The notes under the pieces are model-generated. The model worked only from the letters and a program-made list of their open reading frames with translations. It was not told where the DNA came from and ran no database searches. Positions 16,382-25,365 of a DNA stretch of 64,000 nucleotides are shown here, in pieces. Made by a program: the position numbers and the translations under genes. The DNA is taken from assembly GCA_965117035.1 (NCBI GenBank), contig OZ220748.1, positions 3,658,001 to 3,722,000 on the forward strand. The letters are read 5' to 3'. Position 1 is the first letter of the stretch; every line of letters starts with the position of its first letter. The DNA is from CAZENU01 sp965117035. Lineage in GTDB: Bacteria; Chloroflexota; Dehalococcoidia; Lucifugimonadales; CAZENU01.

Positions 16382-17893
16382 ATGGCGGTCAGAGGACAGG
16401 ACATAGCTTCGGTAATCAAGCGCCAGATCGAGGAGTTCGGCCAGGAGCTCACGATGGTCGACGTCGGCGTCGTCATCGAGGTCGGCGACGGCATCGCCCG
16501 CATCCACGGGCTGTCCGGCGTCGGCGCCAACGAGCTGGTCGAGTTCGAGGGCGGCGCGACCGGCATGGCGCTGAACCTGGAGGAGGACAGCGTCGGCGCA
16601 GTGATCCTCGGCGATCCCGAGGCGGTGAAGGAGGGCACCGAGGTGCGCGGCACCGGCCGCGTCATGGAGGTGCCGGTCTCCGACGCCGTGCTCGGCCGGG
16701 TCGTCAACGCGCTCGGCGAGCCGCTCGACGCCAAGGGCCCGATCGAGAGCGGCGAGAGCGCCCTGATCGAGGTCATCGCGCCGGGCGTCGCGCAGCGGCA
16801 GGAGGTCAACATCCCGGTGCAGACCGGCGTCAAGGCCATCGACTCGATGGTGCCGGTGGGCCGCGGCCAGCGCGAGCTCGTCATCGGCGACCGCGCGACG
16901 GGCAAGACGGCGCTGTGCCTCGACGCGATCATCAACCAGAAGGGCGGAGACCTGCTCTGCATCTACGTGGCCATCGGCCAGAAGGCGGGCAAGGTCGCGC
17001 AGACCGTCGCGCTGCTGGAGCGCCACGGCGCGATGGACCACACCGTCGTCGTGACGGCGAACGCGTCCGACTCTGCGCCGATGCAGTACCTGGCGCCGTA
17101 CACGGGCTGCGCCATCGGCGAGTACTTCATGAAGCAGGGCAAGGACGCCCTGATCATCTACGACGACCTGTCCAAGCACGCGTGGGCGTACAGGCAGATG
17201 TCGCTGCTCCTCCGCCGGCCGCCGGGCCGCGAGGCGTATCCCGGCGACGTCTTCTACCTGCACAGCAGGCTGCTGGAGCGCGCCGCGCGCCTGTCCGAGG
17301 ACCTGGGCGGCGGCTCGCTGACGGCGCTGCCGATCATCGAGACGCTGGCGGGAGACGTGTCCGCGTACATCCCCACCAACGTGATCTCGATCACCGACGG
17401 GCAGATATACCTGGAGCCCGAGCTGTTCAACTCCGGTATACGGCCGGCCGTCAACGCCGGCCTGTCGGTGTCGCGGGTGGGCGGCACGGCGCAGACGAAG
17501 GCGATGAAGTCTGTCGCCGGCAGCCTGCGGCTCGACCTCGCGCAGTACCGCGAGCTCGCGGCGTTCGCGCAGTTCGGCACCGCCGACCTGGACGCGGCGA
17601 CGCGGCAGCAGCTCGAGCGCGGCCAGCGCGCGGTCGAGGTGCTGAAGCAGAACGAGAGCACGCCGCTGAAGCTGCCGCAGGAGGTGACGATCCTCTTCGC
17701 GCTCGCGAACGGCCACCTGGACGACGTGGAGATCGCGAAAGTCGGGGCCTTCGAGACGGCGCTGCACAGCTTCATGGCGTCCAACCACCCGGCCATTCTG
17801 AAGACGATCGACGAGGAAAGGGACATATCCGACGAGACGGAGGAGGCCCTCACGGCGGCGCTCGGGGAGTTCAAGTCGAGCGTTCCGTACTAG
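16382..17893 (+). CDS. atpA: F-type ATP synthase subunit alpha
   Basis: This 503-residue non-catalytic nucleotide-binding subunit has its P-loop GDRATGKT at 169-176. The family almost always has glutamine in this position (GDRQTGKT), so the alanine here is a small oddity. The rest of the domain order (beta-barrel, RecA-like core, C-terminal helices) is full length. ATG 16382 follows a GGGGAAG site. Alpha and beta alternate in the F1 hexamer. Confidence 0.97.
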   Translation: MAVRGQDIASVIKRQIEEFGQELTMVDVGVVIEVGDGIARIHGLSGVGANELVEFEGGATGMALNLEEDSVGAVILGDPEAVKEGTEVRGTGRVMEVPVSDAVLGRVVNALGEPLDAKGPIESGESALIEVIAPGVAQRQEVNIPVQTGVKAIDSMVPVGRGQRELVIGDRATGKTALCLDAIINQKGGDLLCIYVAIGQKAGKVAQTVALLERHGAMDHTVVVTANASDSAPMQYLAPYTGCAIGEYFMKQGKDALIIYDDLSKHAWAYRQMSLLLRRPPGREAYPGDVFYLHSRLLERAARLSEDLGGGSLTALPIIETLAGDVSAYIPTNVISITDGQIYLEPELFNSGIRPAVNAGLSVSRVGGTAQTKAMKSVAGSLRLDLAQYRELAAFAQFGTADLDAATRQQLERGQRAVEVLKQNESTPLKLPQEVTILFALANGHLDDVEIAKVGAFETALHSFMASNHPAILKTIDEERDISDETEEALTAALGEFKSSVPY

Positions 17894-17915
17894 CCTCTCG
17901 CATACTCGGTAACAG

Positions 17916-18776
17916 ATGCCCAGTGTAAGAGACATAAGGCGGCGCATCCGGAGCGTCGAGAACACGGCCAAGATCACCAAGGCCATGTCGATGATCGCCG
18001 CGTCGAAGATGCGGCGGGCGCAGGAGATGGCCGTCCAGGGCCGGCCGTACTCGGAGCGGATGCGCGCCCTCCTGGCCCACCTCGCCGCCCAGAGACAGGA
18101 GGACGAGGACGTCCACCCGCTGCTGAGACGGCGCGAAGTCGAGCGCCTGACCGTCGTGCTGATCACGCCGGATCGCGGGCTCACGGGCGGGTTGCACAGC
18201 AAGATCAACCGCGAGGTAGGCCAATTCCTGCTGGAGCAGACGGCCGAGACGCAGCTCGTCACCCTCGGCCGCAAGGGCCGCGACTTCATGGTGCGCGGCG
18301 GCCAGAACGTGCAGGCCGTCTTCACCGACCTCGGCGACCGGCCGTCGCTCGTCGACGTGACGCCCGCGGCGAGCATAGTGCTCGACGACTACGCCGAGGG
18401 TCGTGTCGACGCCGTCTACATGGCCTACGCGGACTTCGTGAGCACGACGGTCCAGAGGCCGGTGATCGAGCCGCTGCTCCCCGTCGTTCCCGCCGAGCTG
18501 CCATCGCAGGAGGCGGTGGGCTACATCTACGAGCCGACCCGTGAGGAGGTGCTGTCGGACCTGCTGCCGCGGTTCGTGGAGCTGGAACTGTACCACGCCG
18601 TGCTCGAGGCTGTCGCGAGCGAGCAGTCGGCCCGCATGGTCGCGATGAGAAGCGCGACCGACAACGCGAACGAGATGGTGGTCGACCTGACGCTGGAGAT
18701 GAACAAGGCGCGCCAGGAGACGATCACCAAGGAGCTGCTGGACATCGTGGGCGGCGCGGCCGCCGTCAGCGGATAG
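17916..18776 (+). CDS. atpG: F-type ATP synthase subunit gamma
   Basis: This 286-residue central-stalk subunit has the N-terminal RRRIRSVENTAKITKAMSMIA and C-terminal MVAMRSATDNANEMV helices that make up the antiparallel coiled coil rotating inside alpha3-beta3. Length and operon position are standard. ATG 17916 follows atpA by 22 bases. Confidence 0.96.
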   Translation: MPSVRDIRRRIRSVENTAKITKAMSMIAASKMRRAQEMAVQGRPYSERMRALLAHLAAQRQEDEDVHPLLRRREVERLTVVLITPDRGLTGGLHSKINREVGQFLLEQTAETQLVTLGRKGRDFMVRGGQNVQAVFTDLGDRPSLVDVTPAASIVLDDYAEGRVDAVYMAYADFVSTTVQRPVIEPLLPVVPAELPSQEAVGYIYEPTREEVLSDLLPRFVELELYHAVLEAVASEQSARMVAMRSATDNANEMVVDLTLEMNKARQETITKELLDIVGGAAAVSG

Positions 18777-18857
18777 GACCGAACGGCAGGCCGCGGCGGC
18801 CGGCAATCGAACTCGCAGCCGCAGGGCCAATTCGGGGGAGTCGGACAAGGAGACGAG

Positions 18858-20252
18858 ATGGCGACCGGTAAGGTAACCCAGGTAATCGGCACCGTCGTGG
18901 ACGTGGAGTTTCCAGCGGCGGAGATGCCCGCGGTCTTCAACGCCGTGGAGACCCAGGTCGACGGCGAAAAGCTCGTCCTGGAGGTCGAGCAGCACGTCGG
19001 CAACAACTGGGTGAGGTGTCTCGCCCTTGGGCCGACCGACGGCCTGAAGCGCGGGACCGAGGCCGAGGACACCGGCAGCCCGATCTCCGTGCCTGTCGGG
19101 GACCCGACCCTGGGCCGGCTCTTCAACGCCCTCGGCGACACGATAGACAACCTCGAGGAGGTCGAGTCGAGCGAGCACTGGCCGATTCACCGCGACCCGC
19201 CCGAGTTCCACGAGCAGGCGACCGAGGTCGAGATGCTCGAGATGGGCGTAAAGGTGATGGACCTGGTCGCGCCGTTCACCAGGGGCGGCAAGGTCGGCGC
19301 CTACGGCGGCGCCGGCACCGGCAAGACGGTCATCATCCAGGAGCTGATCCGCAACATCGGCGCCGAGCACCAGGGCGTGTCGGTCTTCGCCGGCGTCGGC
19401 GAGCGCTCACGCGAGGGCAACGACCTCTGGCACGAGATGCAGGAGTCGGGAGTGCTCGGCAGCACCGTGCTCGTCTTCGGGCAGATGAACGAGCCGCCGG
19501 GAATCAGGGCCCGCGTCGGCATGACCGGCGTCACGATGGCCGAGTACTTCAAGGAGACGCGGGAACAGGACGTCCTGCTGTTCATCGACAACATCTACCG
19601 CTACATCCTGGCCGGGATGGAGGTGTCCGCGCTGCTCGGCAGGATGCCCTCCGCGGTCGGCTACCAGCCCACGCTGGCGACCGAGATGGGCGACCTGGAG
19701 GAGCGGATCACGTCCGCGGGCGCCGGCTCGATCACGTCCTTCCAGGCCATCTACGTTCCGGCGGACGACTACACCGATCCGGGCATCGTGACCACGTTCG
19801 GCCACCTGGACGCGGTCATCTCGCTCGACCGCGGCCTGGTCGAGCAGGCGCTGTACCCCGCCGTCGACCCGCTCGTATCGTCGTCGCGAATCCTCGAGCC
19901 GTCCATCGTTGGCGACGACCACTACAACGCGGCCCGCGGCGTGCAGCAGGTGCTGCAGCGCTACAAGGACCTGCAGGACATCATCGCCATCCTCGGCGTA
20001 GAGGAGCTGTCCGACGAGGACAGGCAGACGGTCGCCAGGGCGCGCAAGATACAGCGATTCCTGACGCAGCCGATGTTCGTGGCGGAGCAGTTCACCGGCC
20101 AGGAGGGCCGCTACGTCCCCGTCAAGGAGACCGTGCGCGGCTTCCTGGAGATCCTCGACGGCAAGCACGACGACCTGCCCGAGCAGGCCTTCTACATGGT
20201 CGGCCCGATCGAGGAGGCAGTCGAAAAGGGCGCCCAGATGGCGGCCGGGTAG
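18858..20252 (+). CDS. atpD: F-type ATP synthase subunit beta
   Basis: This 464-residue catalytic subunit has its P-loop GGAGTGKT at 150-157, and the catalytic glutamate E182 lies in GERSREGNDL. The signature FIDNIYRYILAGMEVSALL carries the conserved catalytic-site arginine and tyrosine region. It makes ATP from ADP and phosphate during rotation. It is full length, with a typical 80-base gap after atpG. Confidence 0.97.
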   Translation: MATGKVTQVIGTVVDVEFPAAEMPAVFNAVETQVDGEKLVLEVEQHVGNNWVRCLALGPTDGLKRGTEAEDTGSPISVPVGDPTLGRLFNALGDTIDNLEEVESSEHWPIHRDPPEFHEQATEVEMLEMGVKVMDLVAPFTRGGKVGAYGGAGTGKTVIIQELIRNIGAEHQGVSVFAGVGERSREGNDLWHEMQESGVLGSTVLVFGQMNEPPGIRARVGMTGVTMAEYFKETREQDVLLFIDNIYRYILAGMEVSALLGRMPSAVGYQPTLATEMGDLEERITSAGAGSITSFQAIYVPADDYTDPGIVTTFGHLDAVISLDRGLVEQALYPAVDPLVSSSRILEPSIVGDDHYNAARGVQQVLQRYKDLQDIIAILGVEELSDEDRQTVARARKIQRFLTQPMFVAEQFTGQEGRYVPVKETVRGFLEILDGKHDDLPEQAFYMVGPIEEAVEKGAQMAAG

Positions 20253-20266
20253 CCTCGGGAAGTCTC

Positions 20267-20710
20267 ATGGCCAAGATGCAGCTTGACATAGTTACCGCCG
20301 AACGGCTGGTCTCGTCCGACCAGGTCGACGTGTTGGTGGCGCCCGGTGGGGACGGCGAGCTCGCCATACTGCCGCACCACGCGCCCCTGCTCACCACGCT
20401 CAAGCCGGGCGAGATGCGCGTCGTCAAGGACGGCGAGGAGAGCTACATCGCGGTCAGCGGCGGTTTCCTGGAGATGATCGGCAACACGGTCACCGTGCTC
20501 GCCGACACCGCCGAGCGGGCCGACGAGATCGACGTGGAGCGCAGCGAAGAGGCCCTGCGTCGAGCCCAGGAGCGGATCGCGGAAGCCCCGGGAGAGGCCG
20601 ACCTGGAGCGCGCCGTCGCGTCGGTGCGCAGGTCACAGGCCCGGCTCATGGTCGCCCGCAGGCGTCGGCGCGGCGGGTCCGGCAGTCAGCCGCCCCCGTC
20701 CACGGGGTAG
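20267..20710 (+). CDS. atpC: F-type ATP synthase subunit epsilon
   Basis: This 147-residue protein starts at ATG 20267, 14 bases after atpD. The N-terminal beta-sandwich (LDIVTAERLV...GELAILPHHAPLL) and C-terminal helical hairpin (about 88-130) are typical of the rotor's inhibitory subunit. The last ~15 residues are Arg/Gly/Ser-rich and probably disordered. It ends the operon and converges on rex. Confidence 0.94.
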   Translation: MAKMQLDIVTAERLVSSDQVDVLVAPGGDGELAILPHHAPLLTTLKPGEMRVVKDGEESYIAVSGGFLEMIGNTVTVLADTAERADEIDVERSEEALRRAQERIAEAPGEADLERAVASVRRSQARLMVARRRRRGGSGSQPPPSTG

Positions 20711-20721
20711 ACCCGGGGCCC

Positions 20722-21372
20722 TCAGTCGAGCCGACGCTCCCCGTTGCGGCCGTCGAGCAGGTAGAACGTCATCGACTGCAGCGACAGCAGCGGGTCGATG
20801 TTCCTCAGCACGACGTTCATGGGCACGTGCGGCGCGACCGGCGCGTAGTTCAGTATCCCCTTGACCCCCGCTGCCACGAGCTGGTCGATCACGCCCTGCG
20901 CGTAGCTGGCCGGTACGGCGACGATCCCGATCAGTATCTCGCCGCTCGCGATGGCGTCGCGCATCTCTTCCATCGGCCTGACGCCGACGTCGCCGACGCT
21001 CCTGCCGATCTGGTCCGGGTCGGCGTCGAACGCCGCGACGATGTTGAACCCCTCCGGCACGAATCCGGGGTAGTTGATGATCGCCTGGCCGAGCCGACCC
21101 ACTCCGACGAGGCACGCGGGCCACTTCTGGTCGAGGCCCAGGATCTGCTTCAACTCTTCCCCGAGGAAGCGTACGTTGTAGCCGCGCCCCTGCTTTCCGA
21201 AGCGGCCGAAGTAGCTCAGGTCCTTGCGGATCTGGGCGGGAGTCATCTGCAGAAGGCTCCCAAGCTGCTGGGAGCTTACGACGTCCTCGCCCGCGTCCTG
21301 GAGCTGGGACAGCGCCCGCACGTAAAGGGGCAGCCGCAGAACGACTACGTCGGGCACCTCGTTGGAGTCCAT
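20722..21372 (-). CDS. rex: Redox-sensing transcriptional repressor Rex
   Basis: This 216-residue protein starts at ATG 21372 with AGGAGG just upstream; longer in-frame starts lack that site and exceed the usual length. Residues 1-80 form the winged helix with recognition segment TPAQIRKDLSYFGRFGKQG. A Rossmann domain follows with LVGVGRLGQAI (88-98) for NAD(H). Rex represses respiratory and fermentative genes when NADH/NAD+ is low. It converges on the ATP synthase operon. No clear Rex operator was found in the nearby promoters. Confidence 0.95.
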   Translation of the reverse strand: MDSNEVPDVVVLRLPLYVRALSQLQDAGEDVVSSQQLGSLLQMTPAQIRKDLSYFGRFGKQGRGYNVRFLGEELKQILGLDQKWPACLVGVGRLGQAIINYPGFVPEGFNIVAAFDADPDQIGRSVGDVGVRPMEEMRDAIASGEILIGIVAVPASYAQGVIDQLVAAGVKGILNYAPVAPHVPMNVVLRNIDPLLSLQSMTFYLLDGRNGERRLD

Positions 21373-21492
21373 CGACCTCCTCAGAAGGGCCACGTGAAGT
21401 GAGTATCCGAGGCCCTGCTGCCGAATGGGGATTCGACGCGTCAATTGTATCCACAGCGTCAAACACCGTCAACGACGCGTACCCGGCCGCGA

Positions 21493-21637
21493 CTGTTCAA
21501 AGTAGGTGAGGCGGAACGTCTGAAGCAACTGTTCAGAGTTGAGGGGACACCTGACCCGTTCGCCCCGAGTGCCCCGAAACATCCCCATCATCAGAATCCC
21601 ACGAATCACAGTTCAGACGGCGGCTGTTCAGAGTTGA
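21493..21637. repeat. MITE-like repeat, copy A (rearranged)
   Basis: Bases 21493-21524 equal the right end of the 43409-43572 element in inverted orientation, with one mismatch in about 32. From 21528 an element in direct orientation follows (CTGTTCAGAGTTG, then a 24-base block at 21554-21577 shared exactly with copy B, then CAGAATCCCACGAATCAC), and a further CTGTTCAGAGTTG left end starts at 21624. A GGCCCGCC...GGGCGGGCC hairpin lies at about 21667-21688. The 385-base gap holds no gene. Confidence 0.7.
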
Positions 21638-21847
21638 TGGGCAGACAAGCCGTTCATCCCGAGCAGGCCCGCCGCTTTGGGCGGGCCGTATCGATGGGCG
21701 CACGCGCGGTTTCCCCGGCCGCGAACACGTACACTCGTCTCAGGCAGGCGCGATCAGCCTCCGCGGCGCCGCGCCGCCCCTTGTGCGCCCCGCGAGCGGG
21801 CGGTAGCATTGCGCCACGACGACACACCGTCGGGAGACGGAACGGAG

Positions 21848-23005
21848 ATGGGCGCCATGACGACCTTCAGCGGCGGCGGCTTGTACGAAAAGCTCGGAGT
21901 GCGGCCCTTCATCAACCTGGAGGGCTCGCTGACCCTCAACGGCGGCTTCACGCCGTCTCCGGCGGTGAGCGCCGCCATGGAGGAGGCCAACGCCCGCTTC
22001 TGCGACATGGGAGACCTGCTCGACGGCGCCGGCGGGTTCATCGCCGACGCCCTCGGGGTCGAGGCGGCCTACGTCACACCCGGCGGCATCGCCGGCCTCA
22101 TCCTCAGCGCCGCCGCGCTCATGGCGGGCGACGACCTGGAGCTGATGAGGCGACTGCCCGACACCGAGGGCATGCGGAACGAGTTCGTGGTGCAGGCGTC
22201 GAACAAGTCGGCGGAGCGCGCCTACGAGATCGCCGGCGGCAGGATCGTCTACGCCGGCGACGAGTCCGGTTGCACCAGGGCCCAGTTGGAGGCGGCCATC
22301 GGGCCCAACACCGCGGCGATATGCCAGTACTTCGTGCCGGACGAGAACGTGCTACCGGTGGCCGAGACCCGCGCCGTCGCGCACGCCCACGGCCTCCCGC
22401 TCGTCGTCGACGGCGCCGCGACCAGCCGCCCGCTCGACCTCTTCCGCGAGGTCGCCCACAGCGGAGACCTGGTCAGCTTCGGGGGCAAGTACTTCGGCGG
22501 TCCCAGCGCCACCGGGTTCGTGTGCGGAAGCAAGCGCATGGTGGACCTGGTCAAGGTCCAGGGCGTCTCCCACCACCCTGGCGAATTCGTGGCGTTCGGT
22601 CGCGGCTACAAGCTCGACCGGATGCAGATCGCCGGCATCGTCGTCGCGCTCGACGAGTGGATGAGCATGGACCACGACCAACGGCTGCAGGACACGGCCC
22701 GCATGCTGAAGGTGATCGAGGACAGGCTCGAGGGCGTTCCCGGCGTCCGGACCGAGCAGGTGGCCGGATTCGGCTACGCTGACCTGGTGCTGCTGATCGT
22801 CGTCGGCCCGGACGCGGCCAGGACCGCCGAGCAGACCATCGTCGAGCTGGAGGTCGGGCACCCGAGCATCAAGGCCATGTCCGCGCCCCCGGACGTCTAC
22901 AGGCCGGCGGCCGGCGAGGGGACCATCATGGTCCGCTCGTTCAACATCCACGCCGGAGAAGAGGTCATAGCCGCCGAGCGCCTGCGCCAGATCCTCCGCG
23001 GCTGA
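21848..23005 (+). CDS. SelA/DgaE-like PLP-dependent enzyme (fold type I)
   Basis: This 385-residue protein starts at ATG 21848, with a second ATG at 21857 also possible. The Schiff-base lysine is K214 in VSFGGKYFGGPSA. The family N-terminus KLGVRPFINLEGSLTLNGG matches L-seryl-tRNA selenium transferase-like and D-glucosaminate-6-phosphate ammonia-lyase-like proteins. This set usually deaminates or eliminates from amino acids or amino sugars. No selenocysteine machinery is in the window, so a SelA role in selenocysteine synthesis is unlikely. The substrate is unknown. Confidence 0.8.
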   Translation: MGAMTTFSGGGLYEKLGVRPFINLEGSLTLNGGFTPSPAVSAAMEEANARFCDMGDLLDGAGGFIADALGVEAAYVTPGGIAGLILSAAALMAGDDLELMRRLPDTEGMRNEFVVQASNKSAERAYEIAGGRIVYAGDESGCTRAQLEAAIGPNTAAICQYFVPDENVLPVAETRAVAHAHGLPLVVDGAATSRPLDLFREVAHSGDLVSFGGKYFGGPSATGFVCGSKRMVDLVKVQGVSHHPGEFVAFGRGYKLDRMQIAGIVVALDEWMSMDHDQRLQDTARMLKVIEDRLEGVPGVRTEQVAGFGYADLVLLIVVGPDAARTAEQTIVELEVGHPSIKAMSAPPDVYRPAAGEGTIMVRSFNIHAGEEVIAAERLRQILRG

Positions 23006-23043
23006 GCCAAGGCTCTCACTCTAGCGACTGAGGAAATGAATCA

Positions 23044-23775
23044 ATGGCGAAGTTCCTGACCACGACGGGCATCTCGTACGAACTCGAGGAGATCATCAAA
23101 GGGGCTGAGGAGCGTCTTTATCTCATCAGTCCGTTCCTCAAGGTCAACAAGCGCCTCAAGGAACTCTTGGAGAACAAGCGTCCATCAGTTGACATACGCG
23201 TCATCTTTGGAAAGAGCGAACTCCGGCCGGATGAGAGCGAATGGTTGCAGGGGTTGGATGCTGTCAAGACGAGTTATCGCAATGACCTCCATGCGAAATG
23301 CTACCTGAATGAAGACAAAGCGTTGTTGACCTCTATGAACCTCTACGAGTTTTCAGAGAAGAACAACGACGAAATGGGTGTGCTGATATCGCGTCAGGAA
23401 GACGGAAAACTCTACGAGGACGTATTCAAGGGCTCGAAGGACATCTTGGACAACAGTGAACAGGTTCGTGTAACCGTTGCAAGGGTGGATGCTGCGGCAG
23501 ACAGCGCGAAGCGCGTGAAATCGAAGAGGCCCCGGACGACTTCGCCGACACCGGAAACAGGCTTCTGCCTTCGCTGCGGAAAGTCGATAGCAGCTAATGC
23601 GGGCCGCCCATACTGCGATCCCCACTTCGAGGTTTGGAATCGCTTCAAGAACGATGGCTACGAGGAAAAGCACTGCCACGTTTGCGGCAAGGACCACAAG
23701 TCGACCATGGCAAAGCCCGTGTGTACAACCTGCTACAGGAACTACAAGAAGTGGGTAGACTCGACGATAAAGTAG
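23044..23775 (+). CDS. Phospholipase D-like protein with C-terminal zinc fingers
   Basis: This 243-residue protein has one PLD/HKD-like motif, H83-A-K85-x4-E90 with TSMN near 96-99 and N108/E110, as in single-motif PLD nucleases that act as dimers. The C-terminal ~70 residues hold two Cys-rich modules (CLRCGKS...YCDPH and CHVCGKDH...CTTCYRNY), likely zinc-binding. PLD-like enzymes hydrolyse phosphodiesters in lipids or DNA; the zinc fingers suggest nucleic acid. Codon and base use are clearly less GC-rich than its neighbours. The 3' end overlaps the next gene's start, so it looks like a late insertion. Confidence 0.8.
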   Translation: MAKFLTTTGISYELEEIIKGAEERLYLISPFLKVNKRLKELLENKRPSVDIRVIFGKSELRPDESEWLQGLDAVKTSYRNDLHAKCYLNEDKALLTSMNLYEFSEKNNDEMGVLISRQEDGKLYEDVFKGSKDILDNSEQVRVTVARVDAAADSAKRVKSKRPRTTSPTPETGFCLRCGKSIAANAGRPYCDPHFEVWNRFKNDGYEEKHCHVCGKDHKSTMAKPVCTTCYRNYKKWVDSTIK

Positions 23776-24473
23776 CCGTCGTCACCGGCGGCGGCACTGG
23801 GATAGGGAAGGGCATCGCCCGCGCGTTCGCGGCGGAGGGCGCCGACCTCGTCATCGCGTCGCGGAACCGCGACCGGCTGGAGGAGACCGCCGACGAGCTG
23901 CGCGGCCTTGGCGCCGACGTGCTGGTCGTGACCGCCGACGTAGGCGATGAGGGACAGGTCGTCGCGCTGTTCGAGCAGGTTGTCGAGCGCTTCGGCAGGC
24001 TGGACGTGCTGGTCAACAACTCCGGCATCTTCGAGCGCGCCGCCATCGTCGACATGAGCTACGAGGCGTGGCGGAGCGTGGTCGACGTCAACCTGAGCGG
24101 CGCCTTCCTGTGCACCCGCGAGGCGATGCGCATCATGAAGCCGCAGGGTGCGGGCAGGATCATCAACATCGGCAGCATCTCGGCCCAGGTGCCGCGCTAC
24201 GACTCCGCGCCGTACACCGCCACGAAGCACGGGCTCGTCGGCCTCACGAAGTCGACCGCGCTGGAGGGCAGGGAGTTCGGCATCGCGGCCTGCTGCCTCC
24301 ACCCAGGCAACGTCGAGAGCGACATGACGACCGTGGTGGAAGGCAAGGAGCCGATGATGACCCAGGAGGAAATCGCCTCCGTCGCGCTTACGATGGCCGC
24401 GCTGCCGCCCCACGTCAACATGCTGGAGGTCATCGTGCTGCCGGTCGACCAGGAGTACCTGGGACGCGGCTAG
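23751..24473 (+). CDS. SDR-family oxidoreductase
   Basis: This 240-residue short-chain dehydrogenase has VVTGGGTGIGKGIA for NAD(P), LVNNSGIF (NNAG-like), and the catalytic S/Y/K set in INIGSISAQ and YTATK. The start is GTG 23751, which lies inside the last 25 bases of the PLD gene; the N-terminal VGRLDDKVAVVTGG is what the family expects, so nothing upstream is needed. An overlap of two unrelated gene types with different base composition suggests the PLD gene was joined exactly at this start. Substrate unknown. Confidence 0.87.
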   Translation: MGRLDDKVAVVTGGGTGIGKGIARAFAAEGADLVIASRNRDRLEETADELRGLGADVLVVTADVGDEGQVVALFEQVVERFGRLDVLVNNSGIFERAAIVDMSYEAWRSVVDVNLSGAFLCTREAMRIMKPQGAGRIINIGSISAQVPRYDSAPYTATKHGLVGLTKSTALEGREFGIAACCLHPGNVESDMTTVVEGKEPMMTQEEIASVALTMAALPPHVNMLEVIVLPVDQEYLGRG

Positions 24474-24503
24474 CGGTCAGCCAACCGTTCGGGAGGAATA
24501 GCC

Positions 24504-25259
24504 ATGAAGAAGGTCTTGGTAACGGGAATGAGCGGTCTGATAGGCGGGCTGCTGCGGAACAGGCTCGAGGAGGCCGGCGGCTACGAGCTGACGGCGCTCA
24601 ACCGCAGGCCGGTCGACGGCGTCAGGACCGTCCAGGCCGACGTCGCCGACCTGGACGCGATCAGGCCCGCCTTCGAGGGGCAGGACGTCGTCGTGCACCT
24701 GGCGGCGGAGCTCTCCGAGAACTGGGACAGGCTGCTCGCGGCGAACGTCGTCGGAACGTACAACGTCTACGAGGCCGCCCGGCTGGCCCGCGTCGAGCGC
24801 GTGGTGTTCGCCAGCTCCGGCGCGACGGTCCGCGGCTGGGCCAAGGTCGCGCCCTACGAGGCCATACACGCGGGGCGGTACAGGGACGTCCCGGAGCCGT
24901 GGCCGATGATCACGCACGAGTCGATGGTCCGCCCCGAGCGGCTGTACGGGACGTCGAAGGTCTGGGGCGAGGCCCTGGGGCGCAACTTCTCCGACTCATA
25001 CGGCCTCTCGGTGCTGTGCGTGAGGATAGGCGCCGTACCCGCCGACAACCGCGTCGGCGATGAGGCGACTGCGGCCAACTTCCTCAGCCACGACGACGTC
25101 GCGTCCATGCTCCACTCCTGCATCGAGGCGGCCCCGAGCCTGGCGTACGACATCTTCTTCGCGACCTCGAAGAACCGGTGGGGCTACCGCGACCTCGAGC
25201 ACGCCCGCGAGGTCCTCGGCTGGGAGCCCCAGGACTCCGCCGAGGCGCTGTCGAAGTAG
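24504..25259 (+). CDS. NAD-dependent epimerase/dehydratase family protein
   Basis: This 251-residue extended SDR has VLVTGMSGLIGG for NAD and the catalytic YGTSK motif (about 152-156). The GVRTVQADVADL and HLAAE positions fit the uronate dehydrogenase/UDP-sugar epimerase branch. It starts at ATG 24504 behind GGGAGGA and follows the SDR in the same direction, so the two may form one unit. Substrate unknown. Confidence 0.85.
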   Translation: MKKVLVTGMSGLIGGLLRNRLEEAGGYELTALNRRPVDGVRTVQADVADLDAIRPAFEGQDVVVHLAAELSENWDRLLAANVVGTYNVYEAARLARVERVVFASSGATVRGWAKVAPYEAIHAGRYRDVPEPWPMITHESMVRPERLYGTSKVWGEALGRNFSDSYGLSVLCVRIGAVPADNRVGDEATAANFLSHDDVASMLHSCIEAAPSLAYDIFFATSKNRWGYRDLEHAREVLGWEPQDSAEALSK

Positions 25260-25365
25260 CCGGACCAGCCCGGGGTCGCACTGCAAGGATCGGGGCACGC
25301 CGCCTCGGCTCCATTCCGGTGGCCCTCATCGGCTGCGTTGGTAGCGACAGGCCGCGTCCGGACGC

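Noticed and set aside
21445..22782. Plus-strand Arg-rich frame of 445 residues
   Set aside because: It is a shadow of the SelA-like gene in another frame and runs through the MITE-like repeat.
23634..24473. A longer SDR start at 23634
   Set aside because: The extra 39 codons overlap the PLD gene in another frame and have no SDR homology; the family N-terminus begins at GTG 23751.
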